From Leishmania donovani (Eukaryota > Euglenozoa > Kinetoplastea > Trypanosomatida > Trypanosomatidae): a stretch of DNA of 64,000 nt. The notes beneath the pieces are model-generated. The model did no database searches, was not told where the DNA came from, and saw nothing but the letters and a program-made list of their open reading frames with translations. Below are positions 18,786 to 29,038 of the stretch, piece by piece (the stretch's first letter is position 1; every line of letters begins with the position of its first letter). The stretch lies in contig NC_018246.1 of the NCBI RefSeq assembly GCF_000227135.1, positions 311,956 through 375,955 on the forward strand, given 5' to 3'. The position numbers were made by a program, and so were the translations under genes.

Positions 18786-19943
18786 ATGCCCTCTCCCCTC
18801 GTGCTGACCCGCGCCGCTCCGGCGCGCGGCCTCAACGTCAAAATGTTTGACCGTAAGGTGAAGGGGCTGCAACGGAGCTTCGTCTCATCTCCCGCCTGTG
18901 ATATTCACAAGCTGTGCGCACAGCAGATGCTGGATCGGCGCGCCTTTGTGAAGCGCGACACGCCAGTGGTGCTAGAAGTGGGGGCGCACACGGGATGGTA
19001 CCTGCGGCACATGATTGAGCGTAAGGAGCTTCACGGCCTCAAGCAGTACATACAGACGGACATCTCAGAGGATAGGCTGAACCGCAACTACGAAGAAATC
19101 AAGGACATCATCCCACCAGAAGTCGAGTTTGTTCAAATCTGCTGCGACGAGGAGCAGCCCTCGCCGTTCGGTATCCCGGACAAGTCGGTGGACATGGTCG
19201 TGTCGTGTCTCTCCATGCACTGGGTGAATGATCTGGAGACGTCAATGGTCAACGTGCGCAAGGTGCTCAAGCGCGACGGCTTCTTCTTGAACGCCATGTT
19301 CGGCGGCAACACCCTCTACGAGCTGCGAGGGTGCTTCTCCATGGCGCAGACGGAGACCCTCGGTGGCGTTTCGCCGCACGTCTCTCCAATGATCGACGGC
19401 GCCGGTCTGTCGACGCTCGTGCTGCAGGCAGGCTTTAACATCCCTACGATCGACCTGGATCGGCACCTGCTGTTGTACGAGACCCCGTTCCACTTGATGG
19501 AGCACCTGGCGGTGATGGGGGAGAGCGCGTGTCATTACATGCGTCAGCCCATGAAGCGCGACGTCCTGCTCTGCGCCTGTGCCATTTACGACACCATGTA
19601 CAAGCAGAACGGCCTCATCCCCGCCACCTTCGAGGTGTTTCACACGATTGCCTGGAGTCCCAGCCCGACACAAGCGAAGCCGCTAGCGCGCGGCAGTGGG
19701 CAAATCCCGCTGTCCTCGTGGAACTCGAAGAGTCGGAAGCAGCTGCAGTCCGTGCTGGACGAGTACGCGCTGAACCCCAACGATGAGGTGCTGCAGAACA
19801 AAGCCGAGGACATCTTCAAGAAACTGCGCGAGGAGAGTGCCGAGCTCATGGCGAAGAAAGGGCTCGACTCGCGCGGGTTCGAGCGCGACCGCGACGAGGA
19901 GGCGCGCCGGCTCGATGAGAAGCCGGTGCCGCCCTTTCAATAG
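18786..19943 (+). CDS. NDUFAF5: NDUFAF5-like methyltransferase/complex I assembly factor
   Basis: A class I SAM-fold protein of 385 aa similar to NDUFAF5, which in animals acts in the mitochondrial matrix and hydroxylates an arginine of complex I subunit NDUFS7 during assembly. The sequence shows FDRKVKGLQR near the N-terminus, the SAM motif VLEVGAHTG (E64), an acidic post-I strand (YIQTDIS), then DMVVSCLSMHWVNDL and FLNAMFGGNTLYELR, which are characteristic of this family. The first in-frame ATG is at 18786; the N-terminus (MPSPLVLTRAAPARGL) is basic and Ser/Ala-rich, fitting a short mitochondrial presequence. The C-terminal 100 residues are charged and helical. Family assignment is strong; activity in this organism is inferred. 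Confidence 0.85.
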   Translation: MPSPLVLTRAAPARGLNVKMFDRKVKGLQRSFVSSPACDIHKLCAQQMLDRRAFVKRDTPVVLEVGAHTGWYLRHMIERKELHGLKQYIQTDISEDRLNRNYEEIKDIIPPEVEFVQICCDEEQPSPFGIPDKSVDMVVSCLSMHWVNDLETSMVNVRKVLKRDGFFLNAMFGGNTLYELRGCFSMAQTETLGGVSPHVSPMIDGAGLSTLVLQAGFNIPTIDLDRHLLLYETPFHLMEHLAVMGESACHYMRQPMKRDVLLCACAIYDTMYKQNGLIPATFEVFHTIAWSPSPTQAKPLARGSGQIPLSSWNSKSRKQLQSVLDEYALNPNDEVLQNKAEDIFKKLREESAELMAKKGLDSRGFERDRDEEARRLDEKPVPPFQ

Positions 19944-20798
19944 TGGCGATCGAGTGTAACGGCGAGCACTTCGTTACCCAAGCGCTCGATGCTGTGGCAA
20001 GAATGGGACGTGCTCGCCTCTTTCGCCTCCCTCCTCCCCGCACCCCTCTCGCTTGCTTTAGCCGGCTGGCGGGCTGTGTAGGAGCGCCAGCAAGAGAAAC
20101 GACGCGAAGAGGAGATGTATGAAAGCAACGGTCGGCACGCAAGGATGCAAAACACGTCCGCCACAGACGAAGATGCAAGCGAAATGGAGATGATCGAGCG
20201 CGAAAAGGAAGTGCGATGAAGACGCAGAGGGGCATCATCGTCGGACATCGGGCAAAGAGGTTTTTCAGGGGTGTAGCCGTTTCTTGTCGGCACCTCCTGG
20301 TGCGGGGACTCAGGTGGGCTCGGATCGATGGCGCGTGCTTGCCGTACCTCACCTTTCTACGCACCAGCCACGGCGACGTGAGATGCGCCTCTCTGTCCGC
20401 GCTTTCCACCTCGAGTGCCGAGCTGCTTTGCCTCTTCTCTCCTGCCCCTCCCTCATCTCTCATCTCTTGTTGTGTTTGTGTGTGTGTGTGTGTGTGTGTG
20501 CCCTCGACCACTGCCCCAAAATGGCCACAACTCGTTGGCCAGCGCGCTTTCTCGAGCGCTTTCACGTTTGAGTCCCCTCCTCTACATCTCGGTCGTACAG
20601 GCACTGGCGCTCAGCAGCAGCAGGCCGCTGCCGCTGCCTCGTCTGGGGGGTTAGGAGGACAAAGCAGGGGTAGCGGCGTCTGCACACCACACGGAAGCAC
20701 GAAAACGACGAGGACGTGCGATTCCCCTGAAGCCCACAGCCGAGAGGCGTGTCAAACAGCCGAGCGTCAAGGTGTGCCCCCGCTTTCCTACGAGGGTG
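19944..20798. other. Intergenic region downstream of the NDUFAF5-like gene
   Basis: 0.85 kb. C/T-rich sequence at about 20410-20470 leads into a GT run at about 20476-20500, then GC-richer sequence with CAG repeats near 20610. A splice acceptor for the ORF at 20799 could lie at 20590-20620. A frame open at 20216-20929 lacks a sensible ATG and was not called. Confidence 0.6.
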
Positions 20799-21224
20799 AT
20801 GATGGCCTCAACGCTTCGACGGTGGTGTTTCCCCAGCGCGCAGGCGCGGCGGTTAGCAAAAAGAATGCGACAGCAAAGCGGCCGCCAGCCCTGCATGCGG
20901 TGTATTGCAACGGCGGCGGACGACGGTAGCGGTGACGCGAATGTTGACGCCTCGGCTGCAGCAGCTTCGGTGGCGGCGGCAGGTCTCAAGTGACGGGAGG
21001 GTGGAGGCGGGGATACTAGTGAGGTGCCTCGCGTCCAGCAGGCCCGCAAGCCGCGCGCCGCTACTGCTGCGCAGCGCAAGCATCGAAGCTCAGTGCGGAA
21101 TGCTAAGTGCCAGGGCAGCGGGGTCTCGACTCCCGTCGTGGTCGCAAGTGGGCGACTGTTCCTGTCGATGCTTGTCTCTGCCTACATGACGCTGGTGGGC
21201 ATGATGGGCAACCCCAGCCACTAG
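20799..21224 (+). pseudogene. Small ORF, possibly mitochondrial, broken by an in-frame TGA
   Basis: From ATG-ATG at 20799 the frame runs 64 codons to a TGA at 20991-20993, then continues 76 more codons without another stop to TAG at 21222-21224. Both halves have GC-biased third positions. The first half begins MMASTLRRWCFPSAQARRLA, an Arg/Ser/Ala-rich N-terminus like a mitochondrial presequence. The second half ends in a hydrophobic stretch (VVVASGRLFLSMLVSAYM), a candidate membrane segment. A single CGA-to-TGA change would explain the break. It could be a nonsense-mutated gene, a sequencing error, read-through, or coincidence; no homologue is recognised. Confidence 0.45.
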
Positions 21225-21889
21225 GCCACACGTGCGTTGTGGCAAGTTTTTTTTCTGTCTTCTCTTCCTCTTCTCGATGGTTGCACCTGTGGCGGGAATG
21301 CTCGGCGCAGGTGTCTACGTGTAAGGCCTTGTTACTCTTCTCGTGAAGTGGCGCACTTTCCGCTCCCCGCCTTGCCCCCCCCCCCACACACACACACGCC
21401 GCACCCTCTAATCCTTGTCTCCAAGGGGGAGGCGTTTTTGTTTTTGCTGCTTGGTGGGGTATGCGGCGCCTGGCCGATGCCTCCGCGCATCCAGCGAAAT
21501 GGCATCAGCTGACGTGGACGCAAAGCACTCCTTGTGGGGGTCACGGCGAACGCAGAAAAGTGAAAGGCGCCTCCTCCTCTGCGCCCCCCCCCAGCCTCAC
21601 ACACACACACACACATGTACGGATGTCGTTCTTGTGTTGCTTCTGCGTTTCACACCCTCTTCCCTTTTCTTCTTCACGTGCTGCTCCTCCATTGCCTCCG
21701 CCGACAACAACCAAAATAAAAAAAGAACGAAGCCCCCGCCAAAGGTATTATTGTTTGCGCTCGCTCGCGTGCGGGAGTCGTCGGTACACGCACCGGCAGG
21801 CGCACAGAAACGCATCGCGGCGCATTGACACTCAGCAGCAGTCGTCCACCGCGTTCACCCCACGTAGCCGCTTCCGCAGATCCTCTGCG
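21225..21889. other. Intergenic region upstream of VPS36
   Basis: 0.67 kb with C and CA runs near 21375 and 21600 and a C/T-rich tract at about 21640-21690 (TTCCCTTTTCTTCTTC) suitable for trans-splicing. No gene seen. Confidence 0.6.
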
Positions 21890-23233
21890 ATGGACTACTG
21901 GGAGTGGAAGACGGATGGGGCAGGACTGGAGGTGGACGAGGTGTGCATCACCGTCCAGCACGGTGTGACCCTCTACAACAAAAATGAGAAGACGCAGCGA
22001 CAGAATGGCAAGCTGTCGCTGACGACGCACCACCTTAGGTACAACGACGAGGCTGATATCTCGACGGTGTTGCAGCTGCCGCTGGAGCTGGTCCGGCGCT
22101 CTGGACAGGCACCGAGCATCTCCAGTGGCTTCAGCCCCTTTTCGAGCGCGAAGATCATTGTACCACTGCCGCAGAACGCGTACGTGAAGTTGTCTTTCCG
22201 CAGCGGTGGTGTCGACAACTTTTATGCCGCCCTTGTAGGTGCCCTTGAAAAAAAGGCGTGGCTGCAGACGAAGACAAAAGCGGCGGCGAGCGGAGGAGGT
22301 AGCAGCAGCGGTGCAAGTCCTGCGTCGGCGACGCCGGTACCTAGCCCGAGTCCGTCACCGCCCGTCCCACGCGGGTTTGGTATCGCTGGCGTCCAGCAAG
22401 CCTCCGCACAGTCTGCCGCCATGAGCGAGACCCTGAAAGACATCGACGATGTCATGAACAAAGCCTCGAAGCTCGTGAACGACATCCGGCGCCTGCGCGA
22501 GCGCAGCGAGGCGGCTGCAGCGGCGGGATCGGACGCCGGAAGTGAGACCGCTGTGGAGAGAACAACAATCGAGAGCATCGAGTCCACGCTCGGGCTGGGA
22601 GCCATCGTGACGCGCAACCACAGCAATGGCAGCGACTCTCGCTTCCACAGAGACTTGGCGGTGGAGATGCACACCTGGATGACGCACGAGAACAACTCGA
22701 AGCTCTTCAACGATATGCCGGTGGTTCCTCTCATTGAGCTATTCGCCCTGTACAACAAGGCGCGCGGCGGGGACTTGGTGTCGCCGCTAGATGTGCTGCA
22801 TGCGTGCACGTACATGGCGGCAAAGATGTCAGGCAGCTGCTACGACCTCGTCACGCTGTCGTCTGGGCGCAAGGCGCTGGTGAATCGCGACGACTCGCTG
22901 CTGCTGGCAAAACTCACCACGGTGCTGGGGCCTCAGCTGGTGAACGCCAAAGGCTCGTCTGTGCAGGACGCGTGGAAGAAGACGTCGTCGCATCGGCAGC
23001 AGCAGCGCAGCGGCGATACATCTTCCCTGGTGCGTGTCCCCACCACCAGCGACTTCCCAAAGGCCTCGAGAGATCTGAAATCCGTGAGTGATGTTTCGCT
23101 GGCAGAGAAGATGCAAGTCGCGACCGAGGTGGCGGCCGACATCTTGACCCTTCTCATGCAGAAGGGCTATCTCTGCTGCGTGGACACTGGCTTTGACTGC
23201 TACGTCTACACGTGGAACATTTTCGTCTTTTGA
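21890..23233 (+). CDS. VPS36: ESCRT-II subunit VPS36
   Basis: A 447-aa subunit of ESCRT-II, which acts at endosomes in sorting ubiquitinated cargo into intralumenal vesicles. The start is ATG 21890 (MDYWEWKTDGAGLEV); upstream frame is UTR. Residues 1-125 fit the GLUE (split PH-like) domain, including VTLYNKNEKTQRQNGKLSLT, HHLRY and a final strand/helix FRSGGVDNFYAALVGALE. A Gly/Ser/Pro linker follows (about 130-170), then the helical hairpin and winged-helix VPS36/EAP45 region from about 180 (DIDDVMNKASKLVNDIRRLR) to the end (ILTLLMQKGYLCCVD). No NZF zinc finger, as in yeast VPS36, is visible. Length is close to the animal protein. Confidence 0.88.
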   Translation: MDYWEWKTDGAGLEVDEVCITVQHGVTLYNKNEKTQRQNGKLSLTTHHLRYNDEADISTVLQLPLELVRRSGQAPSISSGFSPFSSAKIIVPLPQNAYVKLSFRSGGVDNFYAALVGALEKKAWLQTKTKAAASGGGSSSGASPASATPVPSPSPSPPVPRGFGIAGVQQASAQSAAMSETLKDIDDVMNKASKLVNDIRRLRERSEAAAAAGSDAGSETAVERTTIESIESTLGLGAIVTRNHSNGSDSRFHRDLAVEMHTWMTHENNSKLFNDMPVVPLIELFALYNKARGGDLVSPLDVLHACTYMAAKMSGSCYDLVTLSSGRKALVNRDDSLLLAKLTTVLGPQLVNAKGSSVQDAWKKTSSHRQQQRSGDTSSLVRVPTTSDFPKASRDLKSVSDVSLAEKMQVATEVAADILTLLMQKGYLCCVDTGFDCYVYTWNIFVF

Positions 23234-24103
23234 CGTATTTTTGTGCGCGTGTAGGGCCACGATCGGCTCCGGACATGTTGAGGAGGGAAAGGGTTGTCCC
23301 TTCTCCATTGCCGCCAAGATGGTGGGTTCTTGTGGTGCTCGTCTTCTTGCCGTTTGACAGGGACTGCGGTGTGGAGCTGGGCGGCAAGGTGGAGGGACGA
23401 CGTGTGCGGTGTCCTATCCGAGTCGCTGCACGCCTCCTTGACTTCCTCGCCCGGGCTCTCCGCGAAAAAAAAGGCAAGAAACGGTCACCCTCAGACGGAG
23501 ATGAAGGCGCGCACATGGAAAGGGTGCTCGCTGACGCTCGACCCCCCCCCCACGCCTTTAGACGGGTTTTTTCTGCCCCTCCCTCCCTTTTCTCTCTCTC
23601 GCTTTCCTTTTGTGTTGTTGTTCTTCTTCCGCCCTCCTCTCAGGAAATGCGCCGGCGCACCCTCCACGTCGTGTGCAGGTACGATTTATCCATGAACCGC
23701 TCGCGATGCGAGGTGGAGCGGGGTGGGGAGAGATGCTCGCACGCTCATGCGTGCTTCTTTTTCTTTTTTCATATGCTTCCCTCCCCCCTTCTCCTGCTCC
23801 CCCCCCCCCCGAAACTCCCTGGCGGGGGCGGTGAGGAATGCTCAGCACCTCTCATGCATCACTTTCTCTCATTTTGTGTGCCCCTCTGCTCTGCTCGTTC
23901 TCCCTCCACCCACCCCTGTGTGCCACCTCTCTGCATGGAAAGGCGCCGTCTTTCTCACCACATGACCTTCGCATCGTTCCATCCTCCTCTCACGCACAAA
24001 CAGCGAAGGCACAGACCCAGTCGCTCTCATCTCTCCCCTTTTCCTCTCATGCTAGATAATCTCACCGCACTCTTCGCTGTCGAATAAGCTCCGCAGACGG
24101 GCA
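23234..24103. other. Intergenic region downstream of VPS36
   Basis: 0.87 kb, strongly pyrimidine-rich from about 23560 to 24060 with C and T homopolymers (23540, 23800). A plausible splice acceptor is near 24050-24095. No gene seen. Confidence 0.6.
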
Positions 24104-25678
24104 ATGGAACGTGTGGCATCGATGCTGTCGGCGTTAAAACCGACTCTGGAGAAGCACCAGCTAGGCAGCTGGAAGCCGGCTGAGGTGGACCGGCTCTGCG
24201 CCATGCTGAGAGAATACGGCAAGCAGGAGCGGCGAGAGAAGTGCAGCACACGCTGTCTCAACGGCGCCGCTACTGCTCTTGCATCTCTCCCTTCCTCCTC
24301 TGGCGCCCCGCCATCGTTGCCTAGCGGGGGCGACGACGTGGAAGGCGAAAACGATACGGATGAAGAGGCGTTCGCCGGTGCGGTCAGCGAGGTGGATCGG
24401 TGCCTCAACCTCGTGCGCGACTTCCTTAAGCGGCGTATGCCGTTCGGTGCGGTAGTGGAACCCACTCTCCCTGCTGGCACAGCAGAGCGACAAGCGCCGC
24501 AATCCAGTTGTGCGGACACTACTTCTTGGAAGCGGGCTCGCTCTCCCAGCGGTGAGGCGTCGTCATCCGCACCGACGAGCAACAGCGTCCATAGCGGCGC
24601 TGCGGTGGTCGCGGCGCCTGTGTACGCCGTGGATGCGTTCCTGTACGCGGAGGGCGATATCGAGAAGCTCGTGGAGGCGAAGAAGTTGGCGCGGGAGTAC
24701 TGCTGCCGCTGCGGCAGCACTGATCTCGGACTGGTGGAGTTCATCACTCACTCCTTCTCGCAAGACCAGCTCGTCTACCTCAGTTGCTTTCTCCTGCCGC
24801 ACCTTCTCGACGTAGTCGTCGCGTCTGACGAGGCATCGCGGCCGCTGTCCATCGCAGACGTCGGCTCTCGGCTCGGTATCGTGCTGTGGGCATGTGCGTT
24901 TGCGCTGCAACGGGGTCTTCTCGCACCAGCGCAGGCTGTGGCCATGGATGCGGCCGCTGGTGACGCGGCACCGGAGGTGAACCTCGTCGGCATCGAGTTG
25001 GATGTGACGTTCGTGAAGATCTCCCAGGACGTTGCGCGTCGCTTCTTTGCGCAGCGGCGTCGCCACGCACCGAAGCTGGACTCGACGCCGCAGCCCGCTG
25101 CGGCTGACGGCGTCGACGCGAAGCTGCCGGATGTGTCGTCGAGCATTCAGCTCCTACTAAGTGACTGCTTCGAGGGTGCTGCCGCCTCTGCCCTCTCTGA
25201 CAGCTCCCTCGTGGTGATGCACAACGTATTTGAGTACTTCTGCACCACAGCGGTAGAGCACGCCCGCTGCTGGCTGAAGCTGCGCCGCCTCGTGCACCGC
25301 TCTGGGCAGTTTCTTGTGTGCAGCCCAGCTCTCGAGGTAACACTCGGCACCTTCACATACGAGGTGTGGTTGCAGGCGTGGCAGCTGGAGAATGGAAAGG
25401 ATGCCAGAGGCACGTCAACGCCGCTGGCGTGGTTGGCCTCGTACGTGGAGCCGTTTGATACAGCAGATGTGGCCTCCGACTTTCTGGCGATGCGCACGTT
25501 GTCTTGCGAGGGCTGTGACAACGGCAGCGACGGGGACAAGCACGATGAGGATCACCATCGCGGACGCAGTCGCGACCACTACCATCATCACGGTAGCGAA
25601 GAAGATGAGGAGGAAGGGGAAGAGGCCAGCGAGATGGCGGAGCAGATTCAGCGAATCCACGTGTACCGTGTCAAGTAA
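24104..25678 (+). CDS. Predicted SAM-dependent methyltransferase-like protein, 524 aa
   Basis: Starts at ATG 24104 (MERVASMLSALKPTLEKHQL). The N-terminal 190 residues contain a helical segment and a Ser/Glu/Asp-rich linker. A short CRCGSTD motif (near 204) has two cysteines only. From about 245 the pattern looks like a Rossmann methyltransferase: IADVGSRLGIVLWACAFALQ in the SAM-binding position, then NLVGIELD with an acidic end to strand 2, and later SLVVMHNVFEYFC and FLVCSPALEVTL as strands 4 and 5. The C-terminus has an Asp/His/Arg/Glu-rich tract (about 465-510) before a normal-looking end. I do not recognise the substrate. Methyltransferase fold is likely, activity unproven. Confidence 0.65.
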   Translation: MERVASMLSALKPTLEKHQLGSWKPAEVDRLCAMLREYGKQERREKCSTRCLNGAATALASLPSSSGAPPSLPSGGDDVEGENDTDEEAFAGAVSEVDRCLNLVRDFLKRRMPFGAVVEPTLPAGTAERQAPQSSCADTTSWKRARSPSGEASSSAPTSNSVHSGAAVVAAPVYAVDAFLYAEGDIEKLVEAKKLAREYCCRCGSTDLGLVEFITHSFSQDQLVYLSCFLLPHLLDVVVASDEASRPLSIADVGSRLGIVLWACAFALQRGLLAPAQAVAMDAAAGDAAPEVNLVGIELDVTFVKISQDVARRFFAQRRRHAPKLDSTPQPAAADGVDAKLPDVSSSIQLLLSDCFEGAAASALSDSSLVVMHNVFEYFCTTAVEHARCWLKLRRLVHRSGQFLVCSPALEVTLGTFTYEVWLQAWQLENGKDARGTSTPLAWLASYVEPFDTADVASDFLAMRTLSCEGCDNGSDGDKHDEDHHRGRSRDHYHHHGSEEDEEEGEEASEMAEQIQRIHVYRVK

Positions 25679-27562
25679 CGCCTGCGCCCGCGCGCGCGCG
25701 CGATAGAGAGAGAGAGAGAAAGGTGCTGCGCTCACGACTTTCGTAGGCGAAGCGAAGCGTGGAGCGGGACACCGCGCAAACATCTCAGTAACCAGAAAGC
25801 GCCGAGAGCCATGCGCAGAGTTGCGCCGCGGTGTGCGTGTGTGCGTGTGTGTGTGGCGGGGGGGGGAGGGAGGCGAAAACGAAAAGAGGTGAGCGGTTGA
25901 TTTCTTTGTGGTTTTGCGAGCCCGTAGCTTAGTCGATGAAGTCTGCGGAGGCACCTGGCGAGCATACAACAGAGGGCAGGGAAGCTTGACACTGCGACGC
26001 ACACCCGAGACCACCTCGATCCCGCTTCCCCGCCCCACTACGATCGCCACCATCAGCATTGCACCTCGGCGTGCACCCGTGCGTCTCTTTCTTTGGTTTT
26101 CTTTGTCTTTTTTTTTTTCGTCGTTGTTCTTAGCCGTCTTCAGGCGTCTCCACCGAATCCGACACACTGACGACGAGGTGTGCAGCGTGAGGCCATCATG
26201 GATCGGGCGCACTTAACTGCAAAGCTGTTCGTTGAGTTCGGCGCTAACCAACAAACTGATAAAGGAAGGCGGCAGACGTGTGAACGTCAGTGACTGCGCT
26301 CATGTCCATGGCGAACGCTGGGTTCGTTGCCAGCATAGTGCTGCGCGGAGCACCTACACGCGCCATGTCAGCTGGTGCTTTAGGAAGCCATGGACGACAA
26401 GTGCCTTACTGCTCAGAGGTTGACGGATGCAAGCAAAGCAGCGGCGCTCTCCGTGGGAAGCTAGCAGCGTGTGACCACTGGCCTCTACTCTTTCCCCGTG
26501 TCTGAGAGAGCGTGCTCTTCAGTTTATGCCCACCGTCTCCCCTGTTCTCTCTGCCTTCACTAATGCAGGCAGGAAAAGTATATACGCAAACCTGCGACAT
26601 ATTTTTCTTCTGTGTTCCACGTACGAAGGAGGGGTCTAGCGAGCTGGTGTACGGCCTCAGTCACGCTTGTGGATCGCGCCACGCACGCATCGACTTTTCT
26701 TTCGCCCTTGTCGCTGGGTCGCTCCCCCCTTCTTCCCTCCCCCCTCCTTCCCTCCTGCTGAGCTGCCTCCCTCTTCCCCATTGCTCTACTCGTTCAGGGA
26801 GGAGGAGGCCCCACATCGGAAGGGGACAGTGCACTAGACAAAAGCAAGACCAACGACAGGAGACGCATTGTCGTCTACGCACGCGCCTGCTACGTTTTTT
26901 TGTTCGTGAGCCTGTTCGCTTGCGACCCTGCGCATTCGTGACACCTGCACATCTGAAAGCCGTTCTCACGCTCAGGGGTGGGGCCTTCCCAGGCCGATTC
27001 AAAAAGTGTTTCAGCTGTCGTTTTTTTTTTTTGGGGGGAGTGGAGGAAGGGGGGCGAGGTCTCTATTGTTCACTTCTTTTTCGGTTTCTCGGTTGGCATC
27101 CTGCCCCCGCCCTGCGCTCCTCGACTCGCACCCGCACCTCCATTGTTCGAAAGAACGACGCACATAGCGCGCACTCGTTGCTAGGCGTGGCGGAGGACGG
27201 TGTCAGCGACGGCGTAGGTGAGCGCTTGCACGGACTGCGTCCCGCGCGTGATTTGTTGTTGTTGAGAGGACTGGCGCATTCTGTTTTACCCCTATTACTT
27301 GTGTCGTCTCTGCTCGTCTCTAGTGCGCCGCTGACGGTGCCTGACACAGGGGCATGCAGGCGCAGGTTAAGACCTACTTCTCTCGCAATCGCCGTCTTAT
27401 CTATAGCTCTCCTCTCCACAAGGAGGTTAACTGCTTCTGTTTTGTTTCCTTGTACTTGGTGCCAGCGCCACCGCGACAGCTTGCATTGCTATTTCATCTC
27501 TTGGGGTCCACGGGCGCCAAAGTCGCGCAGCTCATCATACGCGAGACCACAGAACAACAAAA
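25679..27562. other. Intergenic region, 1.9 kb
   Basis: Begins with a GC run and GA repeat (25690-25720), then a GT run and G run near 25840-25865 and a T run near 26108. A segment at about 26230-26480 has mixed composition with short open frames in two phases, but no frame is convincing. C/T-rich blocks lie at 26515-26570 and 26695-26790. T and G runs occur near 27021-27045. The pyrimidine tract for the next gene is poorly defined (about 27430-27500). No tRNA or snoRNA was recognised. Confidence 0.55.
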
Positions 27563-29038
27563 ATGGGGGACCTGTACTTGGGTATGATGCTCATCACCGC
27601 CACAACGGTGGGCAAGATCATACTGTGCGCCCTCGCGGGCATGCTCGTCTCGAGGTACTTCTCTAACCCGAAAGAAACTCTGACAGGTCTCAGTTACATT
27701 TCCGCGAGGGTGTTTCTCCCCTGTCTGCTGTTCGCAAACCTGTCCATGAACGTGACGTGGGAGCAGCTGAGCAAATTCTATTGGGCACCGTTATTTGCGC
27801 TGCTGCCGATGGGGATCGGCTTCCTGTCCTCGATGCTGGTGCGTGCCGTTCTCAGAAGGGAGTACCACTTCGTCGTAATCCTTGCCAGCTCCTTCCAGAA
27901 TGGCCTCACGTTCCCCGTGAGCGTGCTGCTTAACCTGAAGGGCATCGAGTGGTTCACAGGGGCTGCCGTCGTGGACGCGCAGTCCTACATCTTCCTGTAC
28001 AACGTGGTCTGCTCGATAGGGCTGTGGGCTCTCGGTGACCCCATGATCGCCTACGCGAAGACGAAGGAAGTGGAGTCTGAGGAGGCCAATGATGAGGAGT
28101 TGGTGGCCAGGCGGCGTCCGTACAGCATGGATGGGCGTGTCGACGGCGAAGCGGAGGGCAAGGAAAAGGCGCAGTCGTCGCCGCACACGGCAGCAGCGGC
28201 GCAGCAGGGCCATGCCACCGCGCATGAGCAACTCGAGTGGTATCGGCCGGCGCAGGCAAGTGATAAGCCGATCATGCTGCCACCAGGGTCCCCTGGGATT
28301 CTGCTAGATGATGAGATGCGCATTACAAATTCGAAGTTGAAGCCGAGGGACGATCGTCTCAAGCGTCTGGGCCGGATCGCTCTCACCTCGATCCAGTCCC
28401 CAACAGTGCTGAGCAGCATCATCGCCCTCATTATCTCCCTTACACCGCCACTGCAGCGGCTGGCAAAGAGCCCTTTTGGCGAGCCCTTCGTCGGTGGCAT
28501 GGCCCTCGTCGGCAAGGGTGCCATCCCGCTGCATCTGGTGGTGCTGGGCTCCTCCGTCGCGGCCAGCCGCCCCAAGGCCCACCCGACATCGTCGGCGAAG
28601 AGGGCGCAGGTGACAATATCGTCTCCCACCACATCTGCCCCACTGCCGACGAGCGCAGACGGCACCGTCTTTGACGTGTCCGCGTCGCAGCCCGGAACAG
28701 GAGTCAACGCCCTTCGTTATTGGATCACCTCGAGGGTGCAGCCGCAGATTCTCTTCACATGCTGCGCAGTGGTGACGCGGCTCGTGATTATTCCGTGCAT
28801 CTGCTTCCTTGCCCTGCACATTCTTGTGAAGGCGGGTCTCATGCCAAGCGAGAAGCCATTCTTGCTCTCGATGCTGGTGGCCATCATATCGCCTACCGCC
28901 ATCAACTCGACGCTGATCTGCACCATGCGTGAATATCACGTCCGCGACTACTCGCACATGATGTTTTTTATGTACCTCAGCAGCATCATCACATCCTCCG
29001 TATGGCTTTTCTGCATCCTCTTGTACTTGTCGGACTAG
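27563..29038 (+). CDS. PIN/auxin efflux carrier-like membrane transporter
   Basis: A 491-aa multispanning protein of the auxin efflux carrier/Mem_trans type (PIN-LIKES group). The layout is typical: five hydrophobic segments in residues 1-160 (GKIILCALAGMLVSRYF; ARVFLPCLLFANLSM; WAPLFALLPMGIGFLSSML; the FPVSVLLNL stretch; IFLYNVVCSIGLWAL), a long hydrophilic loop (about 160-275) rich in Glu/Ala/Gln, and further segments in 280-491, ending in SSIITSSVWLFCILLYLSD. The RVFLPCLLF and ISPTAINSTLI elements fit family hallmarks. Members elsewhere sit in the ER or plasma membrane and move small organic acids; the substrate here is unknown. The ATG at 27563 directly follows A-rich sequence. Confidence 0.8.
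   Translation: MGDLYLGMMLITATTVGKIILCALAGMLVSRYFSNPKETLTGLSYISARVFLPCLLFANLSMNVTWEQLSKFYWAPLFALLPMGIGFLSSMLVRAVLRREYHFVVILASSFQNGLTFPVSVLLNLKGIEWFTGAAVVDAQSYIFLYNVVCSIGLWALGDPMIAYAKTKEVESEEANDEELVARRRPYSMDGRVDGEAEGKEKAQSSPHTAAAAQQGHATAHEQLEWYRPAQASDKPIMLPPGSPGILLDDEMRITNSKLKPRDDRLKRLGRIALTSIQSPTVLSSIIALIISLTPPLQRLAKSPFGEPFVGGMALVGKGAIPLHLVVLGSSVAASRPKAHPTSSAKRAQVTISSPTTSAPLPTSADGTVFDVSASQPGTGVNALRYWITSRVQPQILFTCCAVVTRLVIIPCICFLALHILVKAGLMPSEKPFLLSMLVAIISPTAINSTLICTMREYHVRDYSHMMFFMYLSSIITSSVWLFCILLYLSD

Noticed and set aside
20216..20929. Open frame of 237 codons before the broken small ORF
   Set aside because: No sensible ATG, it includes a GT run, and the overlapping frame at 20799 has the better start and codon use.
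25922..25993. Possible tRNA-like segment
   Set aside because: No cloverleaf with consistent acceptor, D and T arms could be drawn; no other tRNA was recognised in the window.
26232..26505. Short frames in two phases in the spacer before the PIN-like gene
   Set aside because: Neither has a clear ATG with a splice signal, and codon use is not distinct from the background.
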